Shown here piece by piece: positions 52,044 to 61,547 of a stretch of 64,000 nucleotides of DNA. The stretch spans positions 1,179,458 to 1,243,457 of the forward strand of contig NZ_JZEF01000001.1 of assembly GCF_001013475.1 (NCBI RefSeq), written 5' to 3'. A model generated the notes under the pieces. The model had not been told where the DNA came from and searched no databases. It worked only from the letters and a program-made list of their open reading frames with translations. Source of the DNA: Xanthomonas arboricola pv. juglandis. Lineage in GTDB: Bacteria > Pseudomonadota > Gammaproteobacteria > Xanthomonadales > Xanthomonadaceae. Position 1 is the first letter of the stretch; every line of letters begins with the position of its first letter. A program made the position numbers and the translations under genes.

Positions 52044-53462
52044 ATGACTGCCCAGCTTACCCAGGAATTGCCGGAATTTCCTACCTGGCTCAATGCCAGG
52101 CCATCCACCCTGCAGGAGCATCGCGGGCGGGCGCTGGTGCTGGCATTCGTCAATGCCAGCTCGGTGTGGTGCGCCGAGCGCCTGGCCGAGCTGGCGCAGT
52201 TCCAGGCGCGCAGCCCCGGCCGGCTGCAGGTGATCGTGGTGCAGGTGCCGCGCTTCGACAGCGAACGCGAGCCGCAACGCGCGCTCAAGCAACTGCGCGG
52301 CCATGGCGTCAGTGCGCCCATCTTGCTCGACAGGGACTGGGAGACCTGGCGCCGTTTCGGCATCGACTCCTGGCCGACGCTGGTGCTGCTCGATGCCTAC
52401 GGCCGCGAGCGTCAGCGCCTGGTCGGCGTGACCGGCGATCTCGACAAGGCGCTGGTCGCCCTGTGCGAAGGCCAGCAGCCGCCGTCGGATGCCGATCTGC
52501 ACGGGGTGGCCGAGCGCGATCCCGAGCCGCGCCTGGAGCTGCGATTTCCAACCGGTCTGGCCGCCACCGAGGACCGCCTGTACATCGCAGACACCGGCCA
52601 TCACCGCGTGCTTGAATCCACGCATGGCGGCCGCGTGCTGCGCCAGTTCGGCCACGGCAACGCGGACTTTATCGATGGTGGCGTCGGTGAAGCGGCGTTC
52701 CGGCGTCCGCAAGGCCTGGCGCTGGAGCGCGACCAGCTGTATGTCGCCGACACCGGCAATCACGCCCTGCGTCGCATCAACCTGCGCAGTGGGCAGGTCG
52801 ACACCTTGTGCGGTACCGGGCGCTCCGGCGAGCCGGTCGAGGGGCCGCTGGCATTCGCCGGCGCCTCGGCGCTGAACTACCCGCAAGGCCTGGCTGTTGC
52901 CGACAATCAGGTGTTGATCGCCATGGCGGGCGACAACCGCATCTGGAGCTATGACCTGGGCCGCGCCGCATTGAGCGCACGCGCCGGCACTGGCGCGCTC
53001 GAGATTCGCGATGGCAGCGGGCATCTGGCCGCATTTGCACAGCCGGCCGGCCTGGCCGCGGTGCAGCAGGTGGCCTACATCTGCGATGGCCTGGGCTCTT
53101 CGATCCGCACCATGCAATTGCGTGGCGATCTGGTGCAAACCCTGGTCGGCGGGCAGGGCACCTGGCAGTTCGGCGACGAGGACGGCCCACGCGGCACCGC
53201 GCGGCTGCAGTTTCCGCAAGCCATCGCGCTGGCGGCCGACTCGCCGATGCTGTGGATTGCCGACACCGGCAACGGCCGCCTGCGCTGCCTGCGTCTGGGT
53301 GGCGGCGAACTGACCACGGTCGCGCTGCCGCGCCGCCTGCATGGCCCGGCCGGGCTGGCGGTCGCCGCCGGTGCGGTGTGGGTTGCCGAGACCGATGCCC
53401 ATGCCGTGTTGCGCTACGACCTGGCGAGCGGCGAACTGCGCGATGTTTCGATAGAAGAATGA
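52044..53462 (+). CDS. thioredoxin-fold plus NHL-repeat protein (NHLRC2-like)
   Basis: A 472-residue protein with an N-terminal thioredoxin-like domain (about 1-150) and a six-bladed NHL propeller (about 160-470; blades seen as LRFPTGLAATEDRLYIADTG, FRRPQGLALERDQLYVADTG, LNYPQGLAVADNQ, LQFPQAIALAADSPMLWIAD). The architecture matches NHLRC2. The position of the CxxC motif reads SSVWCAERL with one Cys, so it should not work as a classic disulfide reductase. No signal peptide is visible, suggesting a cytoplasmic place. It overlaps uvrC by ATGA. Function unknown. Confidence 0.82.
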   Translation: MTAQLTQELPEFPTWLNARPSTLQEHRGRALVLAFVNASSVWCAERLAELAQFQARSPGRLQVIVVQVPRFDSEREPQRALKQLRGHGVSAPILLDRDWETWRRFGIDSWPTLVLLDAYGRERQRLVGVTGDLDKALVALCEGQQPPSDADLHGVAERDPEPRLELRFPTGLAATEDRLYIADTGHHRVLESTHGGRVLRQFGHGNADFIDGGVGEAAFRRPQGLALERDQLYVADTGNHALRRINLRSGQVDTLCGTGRSGEPVEGPLAFAGASALNYPQGLAVADNQVLIAMAGDNRIWSYDLGRAALSARAGTGALEIRDGSGHLAAFAQPAGLAAVQQVAYICDGLGSSIRTMQLRGDLVQTLVGGQGTWQFGDEDGPRGTARLQFPQAIALAADSPMLWIADTGNGRLRCLRLGGGELTTVALPRRLHGPAGLAVAAGAVWVAETDAHAVLRYDLASGELRDVSIEE

Positions 53463-55315
53463 ACGCAAGGCCCCAATCCGATTTCGATGGAAAGGCGTTT
53501 GCTGCGCAATTGAGCACCGCGCCCGGCGTCTACCGCATGTACGCGGGCGACGACACTTTGCTGTATGTCGGCAAGGCCGGTGCATTGCGCAAGCGCGTGG
53601 GCAGCTATTTCAACGGCACGCCGAAGAATGCGCGACTGACCTCGATGCTGTCGCAGGTCGCGCGGATGGACGTCACCGTGACCCGCAGCGAGGCCGAAGC
53701 GCTGCTGCTGGAAAACCAGCTGATCAAGTCGCTGTCGCCGCGCTACAACGTATCGCTGCGCGACGACAAGAGTTATCCCTACGTGCTGCTGACCCGCGAG
53801 CAGTGGCCGCGCATCGCCCTGCATCGTGGCCCGCGTGCCGTGCAGGGGCGTTACTTCGGCCCGTACACCGGCGTTACCGGCGTGCGCGAAACGCTGAGCC
53901 TGATGCACAAGCTGTTCAAGCTGCGCAGTTGCGAAGACAGCGTGTTCCGCAACCGCTCGCGGCCGTGCCTGCAATACCAGATCGGCCGCTGCAGCGCGCC
54001 CTGCGTGGAGCTGGTTGCCGCGCCCGATTACGCCGAATCGGTACGCCGCGCCACCATGTTTCTGGAAGGCAAGAGCGACCAGCTCGGCGAAGAGATCATG
54101 CAGTCGATGCAGCAGGCCAGCGAGGCGCTGGAGTTCGAGCGCGCCGCACGCCTGCGCGATCTACTTTCTTCGCTGCGCAGCATGCAGAACCGTCAGTACG
54201 TGGACGGCCGCGCGGCGGATCTGGACGTGCTGGCCTGCGCCACGCAAGCCAGCCAAGCCTGTGTGCTGCTGCTGAGTTTTCGCGACGGCCGCAACCTGGG
54301 CACGCGTTCGTTCTTCCCCAAGACCAATGGCGAAGACAGCGCGGACGAAATCCTGGCTGCGTTCGTGTCGCAGTACTACGCCGAACATTCGCCGCCACGC
54401 GAGATCCTGCTCGATCGGGAGATTCCCGATGCCGAGCTGATCGAAGCCGCACTCAGCACTGCCGCCGAATACAAGGTGACGTTGAAGTGGAACGTGCGCG
54501 GCGAGCGTGCCGGCTATCTGTTGCTGGCGACACGCAACGCACAGCTGACCCTGGTCACCGAACTCACTAGCCAGAGCGCGCAGCACGCACGCAGCGAGGC
54601 ACTGCGCGAGATGCTGGGGCTGGCCGAGCAGGTCAGGCGGGTGGAGTGCTTCGACATCAGCCACACCATGGGCGAGGCGACGGTGGCCTCGTGCGTGGTG
54701 TTCGATGCCAGCGGCCCGGTGCGCGGCCAATACCGGCGCTTCAATATTTCCGGAATCACGCCGGGCGACGACTATGCGGCGATGCGTCAGGCCATCGAAC
54801 GGCGTTTTCGACGCGCGGTGGAAGAAAACGGCGTGCTGCCAGATGTGCTGCTGATCGACGGCGGCGCCGGTCAGCTCGCGCAGGCGAAGGGCGCGCTGGC
54901 CGACCTGGGCATCGAGAATGTGCTGCTGGTCGGCGTGGCCAAGGGCGAGGAGCGCAGGGCCGGGCACGAGGCGCTGATCATGGCCGACGGCCGCGAACTG
55001 CGGCCAGGCGCAGCATCGCCGGCACTGCAGTTCATCCAGCAGGTGCGCGACGAGGCGCACCGCTTTGCGATCACCGGTCACCGCGGCCGCCGCCAGAAGG
55101 CGCGCATGACCAGCAAGCTCGAGGATATCCCCGGCATCGGTCCGCGCCGACGCGCGAGCCTGCTCAAGCATTTCGGCGGCCTGGTCGGGCTCAAAGCCGC
55201 CGGCGAGGCCGAGATTGCGCGGGTGGAGGGCGTCAATGCCGCACTTGCCGCGCGAATCTACGCTAACCTGCACGGGCTGGCGCTTCCCGATGCGGCAGGC
55301 GAGTCGAGTCCGTAA
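53459..55315 (+). CDS. uvrC: excinuclease ABC subunit C
   Basis: A 618-residue UvrC making the two incisions of nucleotide excision repair. The GIY-YIG nuclease domain is at the N-terminus (GVYRMYAGDDTLLYVGKA near 20), the UvrB-binding motif near 205-230 (EALEFERAARLRDLL), the RNase H-like second nuclease after 380 (FDISHTMGEATVASCV, LLIDGGAGQLAQAK) and helix-hairpin-helix motifs at the end (LEDIPGIGPRRRASLLKHFGG). It overlaps the NHL gene by ATGA and pgsA by one base. A uvrC-pgsA pair is common in proteobacteria. Confidence 0.97.
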   Translation: MNARPQSDFDGKAFAAQLSTAPGVYRMYAGDDTLLYVGKAGALRKRVGSYFNGTPKNARLTSMLSQVARMDVTVTRSEAEALLLENQLIKSLSPRYNVSLRDDKSYPYVLLTREQWPRIALHRGPRAVQGRYFGPYTGVTGVRETLSLMHKLFKLRSCEDSVFRNRSRPCLQYQIGRCSAPCVELVAAPDYAESVRRATMFLEGKSDQLGEEIMQSMQQASEALEFERAARLRDLLSSLRSMQNRQYVDGRAADLDVLACATQASQACVLLLSFRDGRNLGTRSFFPKTNGEDSADEILAAFVSQYYAEHSPPREILLDREIPDAELIEAALSTAAEYKVTLKWNVRGERAGYLLLATRNAQLTLVTELTSQSAQHARSEALREMLGLAEQVRRVECFDISHTMGEATVASCVVFDASGPVRGQYRRFNISGITPGDDYAAMRQAIERRFRRAVEENGVLPDVLLIDGGAGQLAQAKGALADLGIENVLLVGVAKGEERRAGHEALIMADGRELRPGAASPALQFIQQVRDEAHRFAITGHRGRRQKARMTSKLEDIPGIGPRRRASLLKHFGGLVGLKAAGEAEIARVEGVNAALAARIYANLHGLALPDAAGESSP

Positions 55316-55947
55316 TGAAGTTGACCATCCCCACGTGGCTGACACTGCTGAGGATCGTGATGATCCCGGTGTTGGTCGTGGTGTTCTACCTGCCGTACAC
55401 CTGGACCAATTTCGCCTCCGCCGGCGTGTTCGCGCTGGCTGCCATTACCGACTGGCTGGATGGCTGGGTCGCGCGGCGTTATCACCAGTATTCGGCCTTC
55501 GGCGCGTTCCTGGACCCGGTGGCCGACAAGTTGATGGTCGCAGTGGCATTGTTCCTGATCGTGCAGGGCCACCCCACACCATGGATGGCGTTCTGGGCGG
55601 CGGTCATCGTCGGCCGCGAAATCGCAGTCTCCGCATTGCGGGAATGGATGGCCGAAATCGGCCAGCGTGCCAAGGTGCGGGTGGCAGTGATCGGCAAGGT
55701 CAAGACCACCGCCCAGATGGTTGCGCTGCTTTGTCTGCTGTATTCGGTGACGCCGGGGCAGATGCCCACGCACGAAATCTGGTTCGGCAACCTGATCTTC
55801 CGTGCCGGTTACTGGACGCTGGCGATCGCCGCATTGCTGACGCTGTGGTCCGGATTCCAGTACCTGCAGGCCGCCTGGCCGAGCCTGCGCGCCGACGAAA
55901 AAGCCGCGATCACCAGCAAACCGAAAAAAGTCGAAAGCAATAGTTGA
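55315..55947 (+). CDS. pgsA: CDP-diacylglycerol-glycerol-3-phosphate 3-phosphatidyltransferase
   Basis: A 210-residue membrane enzyme making phosphatidylglycerol phosphate. The CDP-alcohol phosphotransferase signature is complete: DWLDGWVARRYHQYSAFGAF then LDPVADK (about 44-71). Several helices follow. The C-terminus is a short Lys-rich tail. It starts at ATG 55315 sharing a base with the uvrC stop. Its stop codon overlaps the -35 box of the tRNA promoter downstream. Confidence 0.95.
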   Translation: MKLTIPTWLTLLRIVMIPVLVVVFYLPYTWTNFASAGVFALAAITDWLDGWVARRYHQYSAFGAFLDPVADKLMVAVALFLIVQGHPTPWMAFWAAVIVGREIAVSALREWMAEIGQRAKVRVAVIGKVKTTAQMVALLCLLYSVTPGQMPTHEIWFGNLIFRAGYWTLAIAALLTLWSGFQYLQAAWPSLRADEKAAITSKPKKVESNS

Positions 55948-55971
55948 CAGCGATGCTGTTCGCTGTAGAAT
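55944..55971 (+). promoter_or_regulatory. strong promoter of the tRNA-Gly cluster
   Basis: A consensus TTGACA (55944-55949) and TAGAAT (55966-55971) are 16 bp apart. Start would be near 55978, about six bases before tRNA-Gly. The -35 box overlaps the pgsA stop codon. Confidence 0.8.
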
Positions 55972-55983
55972 TTCGCCTCCCAA

Positions 55984-56059
<76 letters not shown>

Positions 56060-56127
56060 GATGTAGACAAGGCCCCTTGCCGGAGGTCTCGTTGTTTCAA
56101 GGCAGGATGCCTTGGGTTTGATGTTTC

Positions 56128-56201
56128 GGCCTGGTGGTAGAGTGGTTATGCAGCGGACTGCAAATCCGCGTACGCCGGTTCAATTCCGGCCCAGGCCTCC
56201 A
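56128..56201 (+). tRNA. tRNA-Cys (anticodon GCA)
   Basis: A 74-nt cloverleaf: acceptor GGCCTGG/CCAGGCC, anticodon loop CTGCAAA (GCA), discriminator U and encoded CCA. It lies between two tRNA-Gly genes in one transcription unit. Confidence 0.96.
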
Positions 56202-56282
56202 CATTGCATGCGTTGTTTCATGCGTCGGCAACGACGACAGGACTGGCGCAACGAAGTAACAAGCTGTACAATTTTGCTCCAC

Positions 56283-56358
<76 letters not shown>

Positions 56359-56364
56359 AATTCG

Positions 56365-56399
56365 AACCCTGTATATCGAACGATATACAGGGTTTTTTA
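56365..56399 (+). terminator. terminator of the tRNA Gly-Cys-Gly unit
   Basis: A perfect 14-bp stem AACCCTGTATATCG/CGATATACAGGGTT with a 2-nt loop and a T tract. It begins six bases after the tRNA-Gly CCA end. Confidence 0.9.
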
Positions 56400-56401
56400 T
56401 T

Positions 56402-56909
56402 GGCCGACGCTGGTGTCGGGCTAGCACTTGAGGCGGGTAACTATTGGCCTTCTTCTCGCTGACGTAGGGCAGCGTGCTTGATGCCAGATGTGCATTGCGC
56501 TTGGTGCACCGCTCGCGCCAAGTCTTTTGCCGCAAACAAGATCGCATCGTTGGCTTGGCACTGCGTGGATGCCGCGGTTGGTGCTCTCCAGACGCACGGA
56601 AGGGCACAGCGGCCTGCATCGCTGTGCAATGGCGCGCCGCTTCATCTCGTTCAGAGCTGGTCTTGGCATCGCTGTCCACGTCTATCGCAGCCGTGATCAC
56701 CAATCTGCCCGCGCTGTTCCACCTCAGCCTGCGATGCACTGACGGTTGCGGTGATGTCCGAGACAGGGGATCCGGCTGAGGGCGCGCCATGCACTTGTAA
56801 GCGCGACGCGGAGGCTGGACTGCTCAACACAAGAGTGCTGCAACATCGCAGCGGGCAAGGTTTGCCTGCGCGTCGATGGCCTTGTGCGATTTGCAGCGCC
56901 ATCAGAGTG
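56402..56909. other. intergenic region between tRNA cluster and tRNA-Leu
   Basis: About 500 bp with several overlapping open frames of mixed, unlikely composition on both strands. I see no convincing gene, no terminator and no repeat here. Confidence 0.4.
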
Positions 56910-56993
56910 TGCCCGGGGCGGGAATCGAACCCGCATAGCCTTGCAGCTGAGGGATTTTAAGTCCCTTGCGTCTACCAGTTTCGCCACCCGGGC
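56910..56993 (-). tRNA. tRNA-Leu (anticodon UAA)
   Basis: An 84-nt class II tRNA on the minus strand: acceptor GCCCGGG/CCCGGGC, anticodon loop CTTAAAA (UAA), long variable arm and T arm GCGGGTTCGATTCCCGC. The CCA end is not encoded (A then CAC follows). It is isolated and points away from the nucleotide-sugar dehydrogenase gene. Confidence 0.93.
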
Positions 56994-57135
56994 ATTGCGA
57001 TAGCGTGCCTGATTGCGCGCCGATTGTGAATCGCCGCGTCGCCGATTCGCCGTACTGATGACCGGATGGCTGCCTGCGCTATGCTCCCACCGCGCAGGCG
57101 CGCAGCAACCGGCTGCGCACGATCGAAGGAACCGC

Positions 57136-58428
57136 ATGTCCAGCACCACGCTACTCGCTCCGCAGCAGGCCCGCATCGCCGTGATTGGGTTGGGCTATGT
57201 CGGCCTGCCGCTGGCCGTCGCGTTCGGCGAGCAATGCGATACGTTGGGCTTCGACATCGATGCGCAGCGGGTCGCGCAACTGCGCGACGGTCACGACGCC
57301 ACGCTGGAGCTGGACGACACCGAGCTGGCTGCCGCCACCCGGTTGCGCTACACCGCGAATGCTGCGGACCTGGCTGCGTGCAGCATCTTCATCGTCACCG
57401 TGCCGACGCCGATCGACAGCTTCGAGCAGCCCGACCTGGAACCGCTGCGAAGTGCTACCACGCTGATCGCCGCTGCGCTCAAACCCGGCGACCTGGTGAT
57501 CTACGAATCCACGGTCTACCCGGGCACTACCGAAGAAGTCTGCGTGCCCTTGCTCGAAGCCGCATCGGGGCTGCGTTTCAATGACGACTTCTTCTGTGGC
57601 TACAGCCCCGAGCGCGTCAACCCGGGTGACCGCCAGCGGCGTCTGCGCGATATCCGCAAGATCACCTCCGGTTCCACCGCTGAAGCCGCCGATGCGGTCG
57701 ACGGGCTGTACGCCAGCATCATCACTGCCGGCACCTGGCGGGCGCCGTCGATGCGCGTGGCCGAGGCCGCCAAGGTGGTCGAAAACATCCAGCGCGACGT
57801 CAATATCGCACTGGTCAACGAACTGGCCTTGATCTTCGACAAGCTGGGCATCGATACATTGGACGTGCTGGAGGCTGCCGGAACCAAGTGGAATTTCCTG
57901 CCGTTCCGTCCCGGCCTGGTCGGTGGTCACTGCATCGGTGTGGATCCGTATTACCTGATGCACAAATCCGAAAGCGTGGGCTATCACCCGGACCTGATCC
58001 ACACCGCGCGCCAGGTCAACAACCGCGTCGGCCGGCACGTAGCCGAGCGCGTCTGCGGCATGCTGGCCACACGTGGCGTGGTGCTTGCGCAGGCGAGGGT
58101 GCTGGTGCTGGGCGCCACCTTCAAGGAGAACTGCCCGGACCTGCGCAACAGCCGAGCGCTGGAGCTGGTGCAGCTGCTGCAAGCCGCGGGTGTGCGGGTC
58201 GACACCTGCGACCCGTGGGCCGACCCCGCAGAAGCGCTGCAACATGCCGGCGTGCAGTTGTGCGAGCTTGCGGACGAAGGTGCGTACGATGCCGTCGTGC
58301 TGGCAGTCGCGCATGCGCAATACCGCGACTACGACACCCGGCGCATCGCCGCACTGGGCAAACCGGGTGCGGTGATTTACGACGTCAAATCGGTGTGGCC
58401 GCGCGAGGCGGTCAGCGATCGTCTGTAG
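57136..58428 (+). CDS. nucleotide-sugar dehydrogenase, UDP-HexNAc 6-dehydrogenase type (TviB/WbpA-like)
   Basis: A 430-residue UDP-glucose/UDP-HexNAc dehydrogenase family enzyme, oxidising C6 of a UDP-sugar to the carboxylate with NAD. It has the NAD site AVIGLGYVGLPLAVAFGE (near 15), the VTVPTPID block (near 95), Lys in AEAAKVVENIQRDVNIALVNE (near 215) and the catalytic Cys in GGHCIGVDPYYL (near 267). It most resembles the VipA/TviB group acting on UDP-N-acetyl sugars. Its usual epimerase partner is not adjacent. ATG 57136 follows GAAGGAACCGC. Its 3' end overlaps the convergent flavoprotein gene by 17 nt. Confidence 0.88.
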   Translation: MSSTTLLAPQQARIAVIGLGYVGLPLAVAFGEQCDTLGFDIDAQRVAQLRDGHDATLELDDTELAAATRLRYTANAADLAACSIFIVTVPTPIDSFEQPDLEPLRSATTLIAAALKPGDLVIYESTVYPGTTEEVCVPLLEAASGLRFNDDFFCGYSPERVNPGDRQRRLRDIRKITSGSTAEAADAVDGLYASIITAGTWRAPSMRVAEAAKVVENIQRDVNIALVNELALIFDKLGIDTLDVLEAAGTKWNFLPFRPGLVGGHCIGVDPYYLMHKSESVGYHPDLIHTARQVNNRVGRHVAERVCGMLATRGVVLAQARVLVLGATFKENCPDLRNSRALELVQLLQAAGVRVDTCDPWADPAEALQHAGVQLCELADEGAYDAVVLAVAHAQYRDYDTRRIAALGKPGAVIYDVKSVWPREAVSDRL

Positions 58429-59671
58429 CGCGGTCGGGCTGCTGCAGCCACTGCACCGCGCCATGCGCGGCACGTAATCCGCTGGCGAAGCAGGCGGTCA
58501 GCAGATAGCCGCCGGTCGGTGCTTCCCAGTCGAGCATCTCGCCGGCGCAGAACACGCCAGGCTGCGCGCGCGCCATCAGCTGCGCATCCAGCGCCTCCAA
58601 CTGCACGCCACCGGCCGAGCTGATTGCCTCGGCAAGCGGACGCGCTCGCAACAGGCGTAACGGCAAGCGTTTGAGCGTACGCGCCACCAGCGCAAGATCG
58701 TCGCCCGCCTGTTTGCCCAGGTGTTCGTAGAGCAACGCGGCCTTGACGCCGTCGATGCCGACCTGCCGGCGCAGATGCTCGCTGAAACTGCGTCCCTTGC
58801 GCGGTTTTTCCAGTTCGGCGCTGACGCGTTCCAGCGAGCGTCCCGGGAGTAGGTCCAGACCAAGCTCGGCGACGCCATCGGCATCGATCTGCGCGCGCAG
58901 ATCCGCAGCCAGCGCATAGATCAGGCTGCCCTCGATGCCGGTGGACGTCGCAACGCACTCGCCCTGCAACTGCTGCGGCGTGCCATCGCGATCCTGCCAG
59001 TGTGCGACCACGGGCTTGAGCGGCGCGCCGGCATGCCGCTGCACAAAATGCGGGCTCCAGGCGATGTCGAAGCCGCAGTTGGCCGGCACCAGCGGCGCCA
59101 CTGCAATGCCGCGTTCCTGCAGCACGCCTTGCCAGCGACCATCGGAGCCGAGCTGCGGCCAGCTGCCGCCACCGAGCGCCAGCACCACCGCATCTGCGGT
59201 GCGTTCGACATCACCGGTGGGCGAGTGGAAACGCAGCGCACCGTCATGGCTCCAACCAAGCCAACGATGCTGCACATGAAACGTGACGCCCTGTTCCTTG
59301 AGTCGGCGCACCCAGCCACGCAGCAGCGGCGCGGCCTTGCGATCCATCGGGAACACGCGCCCGGAACTGCCGACATAGGTCTCCACGCCCAGATCGCGTG
59401 CCCAGGCGCGCAGCGCGTCCGCATCGAACTGCTGCAGCCACGATGCGACGGCCTCGCTGCGCTCGCGATAACGCTGCGCAAACAACGGCATCGGATCGGA
59501 GTGGGTGAGGTTCAAGCCGCCCTTGCCGGCAATCAGGAACTTGCGCCCCACCGAACCCTTGGCTTCGTACAGGTCGACCGCAAGGCCTGCCGCACCCGCC
59601 ACCTCTGCCGCCATCAGGCCGGCCGGCCCACCACCGATGATGGCCAGCCGCCGCTTGCTCGCATCCGTCAT
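58412..59671 (-). CDS. FAD-dependent oxidoreductase, YhiN/HI0933 family
   Basis: A 419-residue flavoprotein. It has the FAD-binding start LAIIGGGPAGLMAAEVAGAAGLAVDLYE (near 10), the VGRKFLIAGKGGLNLTHSD block (near 42) typical of the HI0933-like family, a second dinucleotide contact in ADAVVLALGGGSWP (near 165) and GVFCAGEMLDWEAPTGGYLL near the end. The reaction is unknown. It is convergent with the dehydrogenase gene (17-nt overlap) and 11 bp downstream of the FKBP gene in the same direction. Confidence 0.88.
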   Translation of the reverse strand: MTDASKRRLAIIGGGPAGLMAAEVAGAAGLAVDLYEAKGSVGRKFLIAGKGGLNLTHSDPMPLFAQRYRERSEAVASWLQQFDADALRAWARDLGVETYVGSSGRVFPMDRKAAPLLRGWVRRLKEQGVTFHVQHRWLGWSHDGALRFHSPTGDVERTADAVVLALGGGSWPQLGSDGRWQGVLQERGIAVAPLVPANCGFDIAWSPHFVQRHAGAPLKPVVAHWQDRDGTPQQLQGECVATSTGIEGSLIYALAADLRAQIDADGVAELGLDLLPGRSLERVSAELEKPRKGRSFSEHLRRQVGIDGVKAALLYEHLGKQAGDDLALVARTLKRLPLRLLRARPLAEAISSAGGVQLEALDAQLMARAQPGVFCAGEMLDWEAPTGGYLLTACFASGLRAAHGAVQWLQQPDRATDDR

Positions 59672-59682
59672 TGCTCAGCCCT

Positions 59683-60114
59683 TCAGCGCGGCTGCACGCC
59701 GAGCAATTCCACATCGAACACCAGCGATGCGCCGGGCGGGATCACGCCGCCAGCGCCGTTGTCGCCATAGCCGTACTCGGGCGGAATCATCAAGCTGCGC
59801 TTGCCGCCCACACGCATGCCGGCCACGCCCTCGTCCCAGCCGCGGATCACCTGATGGCCGCCCAGCACGAACTGGAACGGCTCGGCGCGGTCGAGCGAGC
59901 TGTCGAACTTCTTGCCATGCTTGTCGGCGGCTTTTTCGTCGTACAGCCAGCCGGTGTAGTGCACGGTGACCAAGGCGCCCGGTGTGGCTTCGGCACCGGT
60001 GCCGATGTTGCGGTCGATCCGCTCGAACGTGGCGATGGTGCCGCCGGACGGCGGCAGGGCAGGCGCACAGCCCGCGAGCAGCAGGGCAGCACAAAGCGTC
60101 AACAGAAGGCGCAT
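59683..60114 (-). CDS. FKBP-type peptidyl-prolyl isomerase lipoprotein
   Basis: A 143-residue periplasmic prolyl isomerase. The signal ends in the lipobox LLLAGC (Cys16), then a single FKBP domain: [49 protein letters not shown] and [22 protein letters not shown]. The active-site Tyr, Phe, Asp, Trp and Ile-Pro positions are conserved. It probably helps fold envelope proteins. ATG 60114 is chosen for the signal peptide. The gene is divergent from the small membrane protein gene. Confidence 0.93.
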   Translation of the reverse strand: MRLLLTLCAALLLAGCAPALPPSGGTIATFERIDRNIGTGAEATPGALVTVHYTGWLYDEKAADKHGKKFDSSLDRAEPFQFVLGGHQVIRGWDEGVAGMRVGGKRSLMIPPEYGYGDNGAGGVIPPGASLVFDVELLGVQPR

Positions 60115-60175
60115 GGGATGGTCCAGCAAAGGGAGTGCGTCATTATCGCACCTGGCTCCCGGTATCATCGCGCCC

Positions 60176-60541
60176 ATGGCCAAGCTGCTGCTCAATCTGC
60201 GCAATGTTCCCGATGACGAAGCCGACGAGGTGCGGGCGCTGATGCGCGAGCATCTGGTGCAGATCTACGAAACCCGGCCCAGTAACTGGGGCATCTCCGC
60301 CGGCGGCATCTGGCTCAGCGACGATGCCGATTACCCGCGCGCCAAGGCGCTGATGGATGCGTATCAGGCCCAGCGCGGCGCTGCGGCGCGTGCGCAGCGC
60401 CAGGATGCGCTCGTTGCCGGCACGGCCGAAACCTTCGGCGCGCTACTGCGCAAGCGGCCGCTGTTCGTGATCGCCACGTTGGTCGGCATGCTGGTTGTCG
60501 CCTCGCTGGTCCTGCTGCCGTTCCTGCTGTTGCGCGGCTGA
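60176..60541 (+). CDS. small membrane protein, DUF6164-like
   Basis: A 121-residue protein: a soluble N-terminal domain ([20 protein letters not shown], then [20 protein letters not shown]) and one C-terminal helix (about 98-119). The soluble part resembles small conserved proteins of unknown role in Xanthomonadales and relatives. It is likely anchored in the inner membrane with the domain in the cytoplasm. It is 35 bp upstream of the rhodanese gene and probably cotranscribed. Confidence 0.75.
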   Translation: MAKLLLNLRNVPDDEADEVRALMREHLVQIYETRPSNWGISAGGIWLSDDADYPRAKALMDAYQAQRGAAARAQRQDALVAGTAETFGALLRKRPLFVIATLVGMLVVASLVLLPFLLLRG

Positions 60542-60576
60542 TCGCACCTGCGGCCGCATCGGCTTAAAATGGCCGC

Positions 60577-61338
60577 ATGATCACCAATACCGCTGCCTAC
60601 CAATTCGTTACCATTCAGGACCCGCAGTCGCTCGCCGACAGCGTCCTGGCACACGCCGGGCAGCAGGCCTTGAAGGGATCGGTGCTGGTGGCCGAAGAAG
60701 GGATCAACCTGTTTCTGGCCGGCGAAGCCGAGCAGATCGACGCGTTCTATGCGTGGCTGCAGGCCGATGCGCGCTTTGCACAGATGCGCATCAAGTACAG
60801 CCTGAGCGCGTTGCAGCCGTTTGCGCGGCTCAAGGTGAAGGTCAAGCCGGAGATCATCAGCTTTCGTCGCGACGATGCCTCGCCGCTGCAGGGCCGTGCG
60901 CCGGCGGTGACGCCTGCCACGCTGCGCGACTGGATGCGGGCAGGGCACGACGATCGCGGCCGCCCGCTGGTGCTGCTGGACACGCGCAATGCCCAGGAAG
61001 TGGCGTACGGCACGTTCCAGGGCGCGTTGACGCTGCCGATCGACAAGTTCACCGACCTGCCGGCTGCGCTGGAAGCGCATCGCGCTGCGTTGGCCGACGC
61101 CACCGTGGTCAGCTTCTGCACCGGCGGCATTCGTTGCGAGAAGGCGGCGCTGTGGATGCAGGCCGACGGCATGGACAACGTGCTGCAGCTCGACGGCGGC
61201 ATCCTCGGCTATTTCGAAGAGGTCGGGGGCGAAGGCTACGATGGCCGCTGCTTCGTGTTCGACGAACGCGTTGCACTCGATGCGCAATTGCGCCCATTGG
61301 TGGATGCCGAGCGCAGCACCGAAGCAGGAAAAATCTGA
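60577..61338 (+). CDS. trhO: rhodanese-type tRNA uridine hydroxylase, TrhO/YceA family
   Basis: A 253-residue protein: an N-terminal acylphosphatase-like domain (about 8-98, ALKGSVLVAEEGINLFLAG) and a rhodanese domain (about 110-240) with active Cys181 in FCTGGIRCEKAALWM. This is the TrhO arrangement; TrhO makes 5-hydroxyuridine at the tRNA wobble position with oxygen. E. coli TrhO is longer (about 350), and the Cys-rich C-terminal part is missing here, so this is the short form. The gene follows the small membrane protein gene. Confidence 0.85.
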   Translation: MITNTAAYQFVTIQDPQSLADSVLAHAGQQALKGSVLVAEEGINLFLAGEAEQIDAFYAWLQADARFAQMRIKYSLSALQPFARLKVKVKPEIISFRRDDASPLQGRAPAVTPATLRDWMRAGHDDRGRPLVLLDTRNAQEVAYGTFQGALTLPIDKFTDLPAALEAHRAALADATVVSFCTGGIRCEKAALWMQADGMDNVLQLDGGILGYFEEVGGEGYDGRCFVFDERVALDAQLRPLVDAERSTEAGKI

Positions 61339-61547
61339 CCGAGCGCGAGTGAAATGCCCGATGTTCGCGTATTGGGCGCGCTCGCATCATCCGATCACGC
61401 CGCGATAGTGCATGCAATGCCTACCATGACACGCGGCGGCAGAGTACTTCGCGTTCTGACTCGAACGTAATACGTCGCATCGAGCTTGCCCTGAATTATT
61501 CACGGAGATAGGCTGCACCAGCCAGCCGCACAGCGAGGACAACAAGG

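Noticed and set aside
57013..57135. Longer N-terminus for the nucleotide-sugar dehydrogenase
   Set aside because: The upstream codons give a low-complexity basic extension; ATG 57136 has a ribosome binding site and the Rossmann motif follows at the normal distance.
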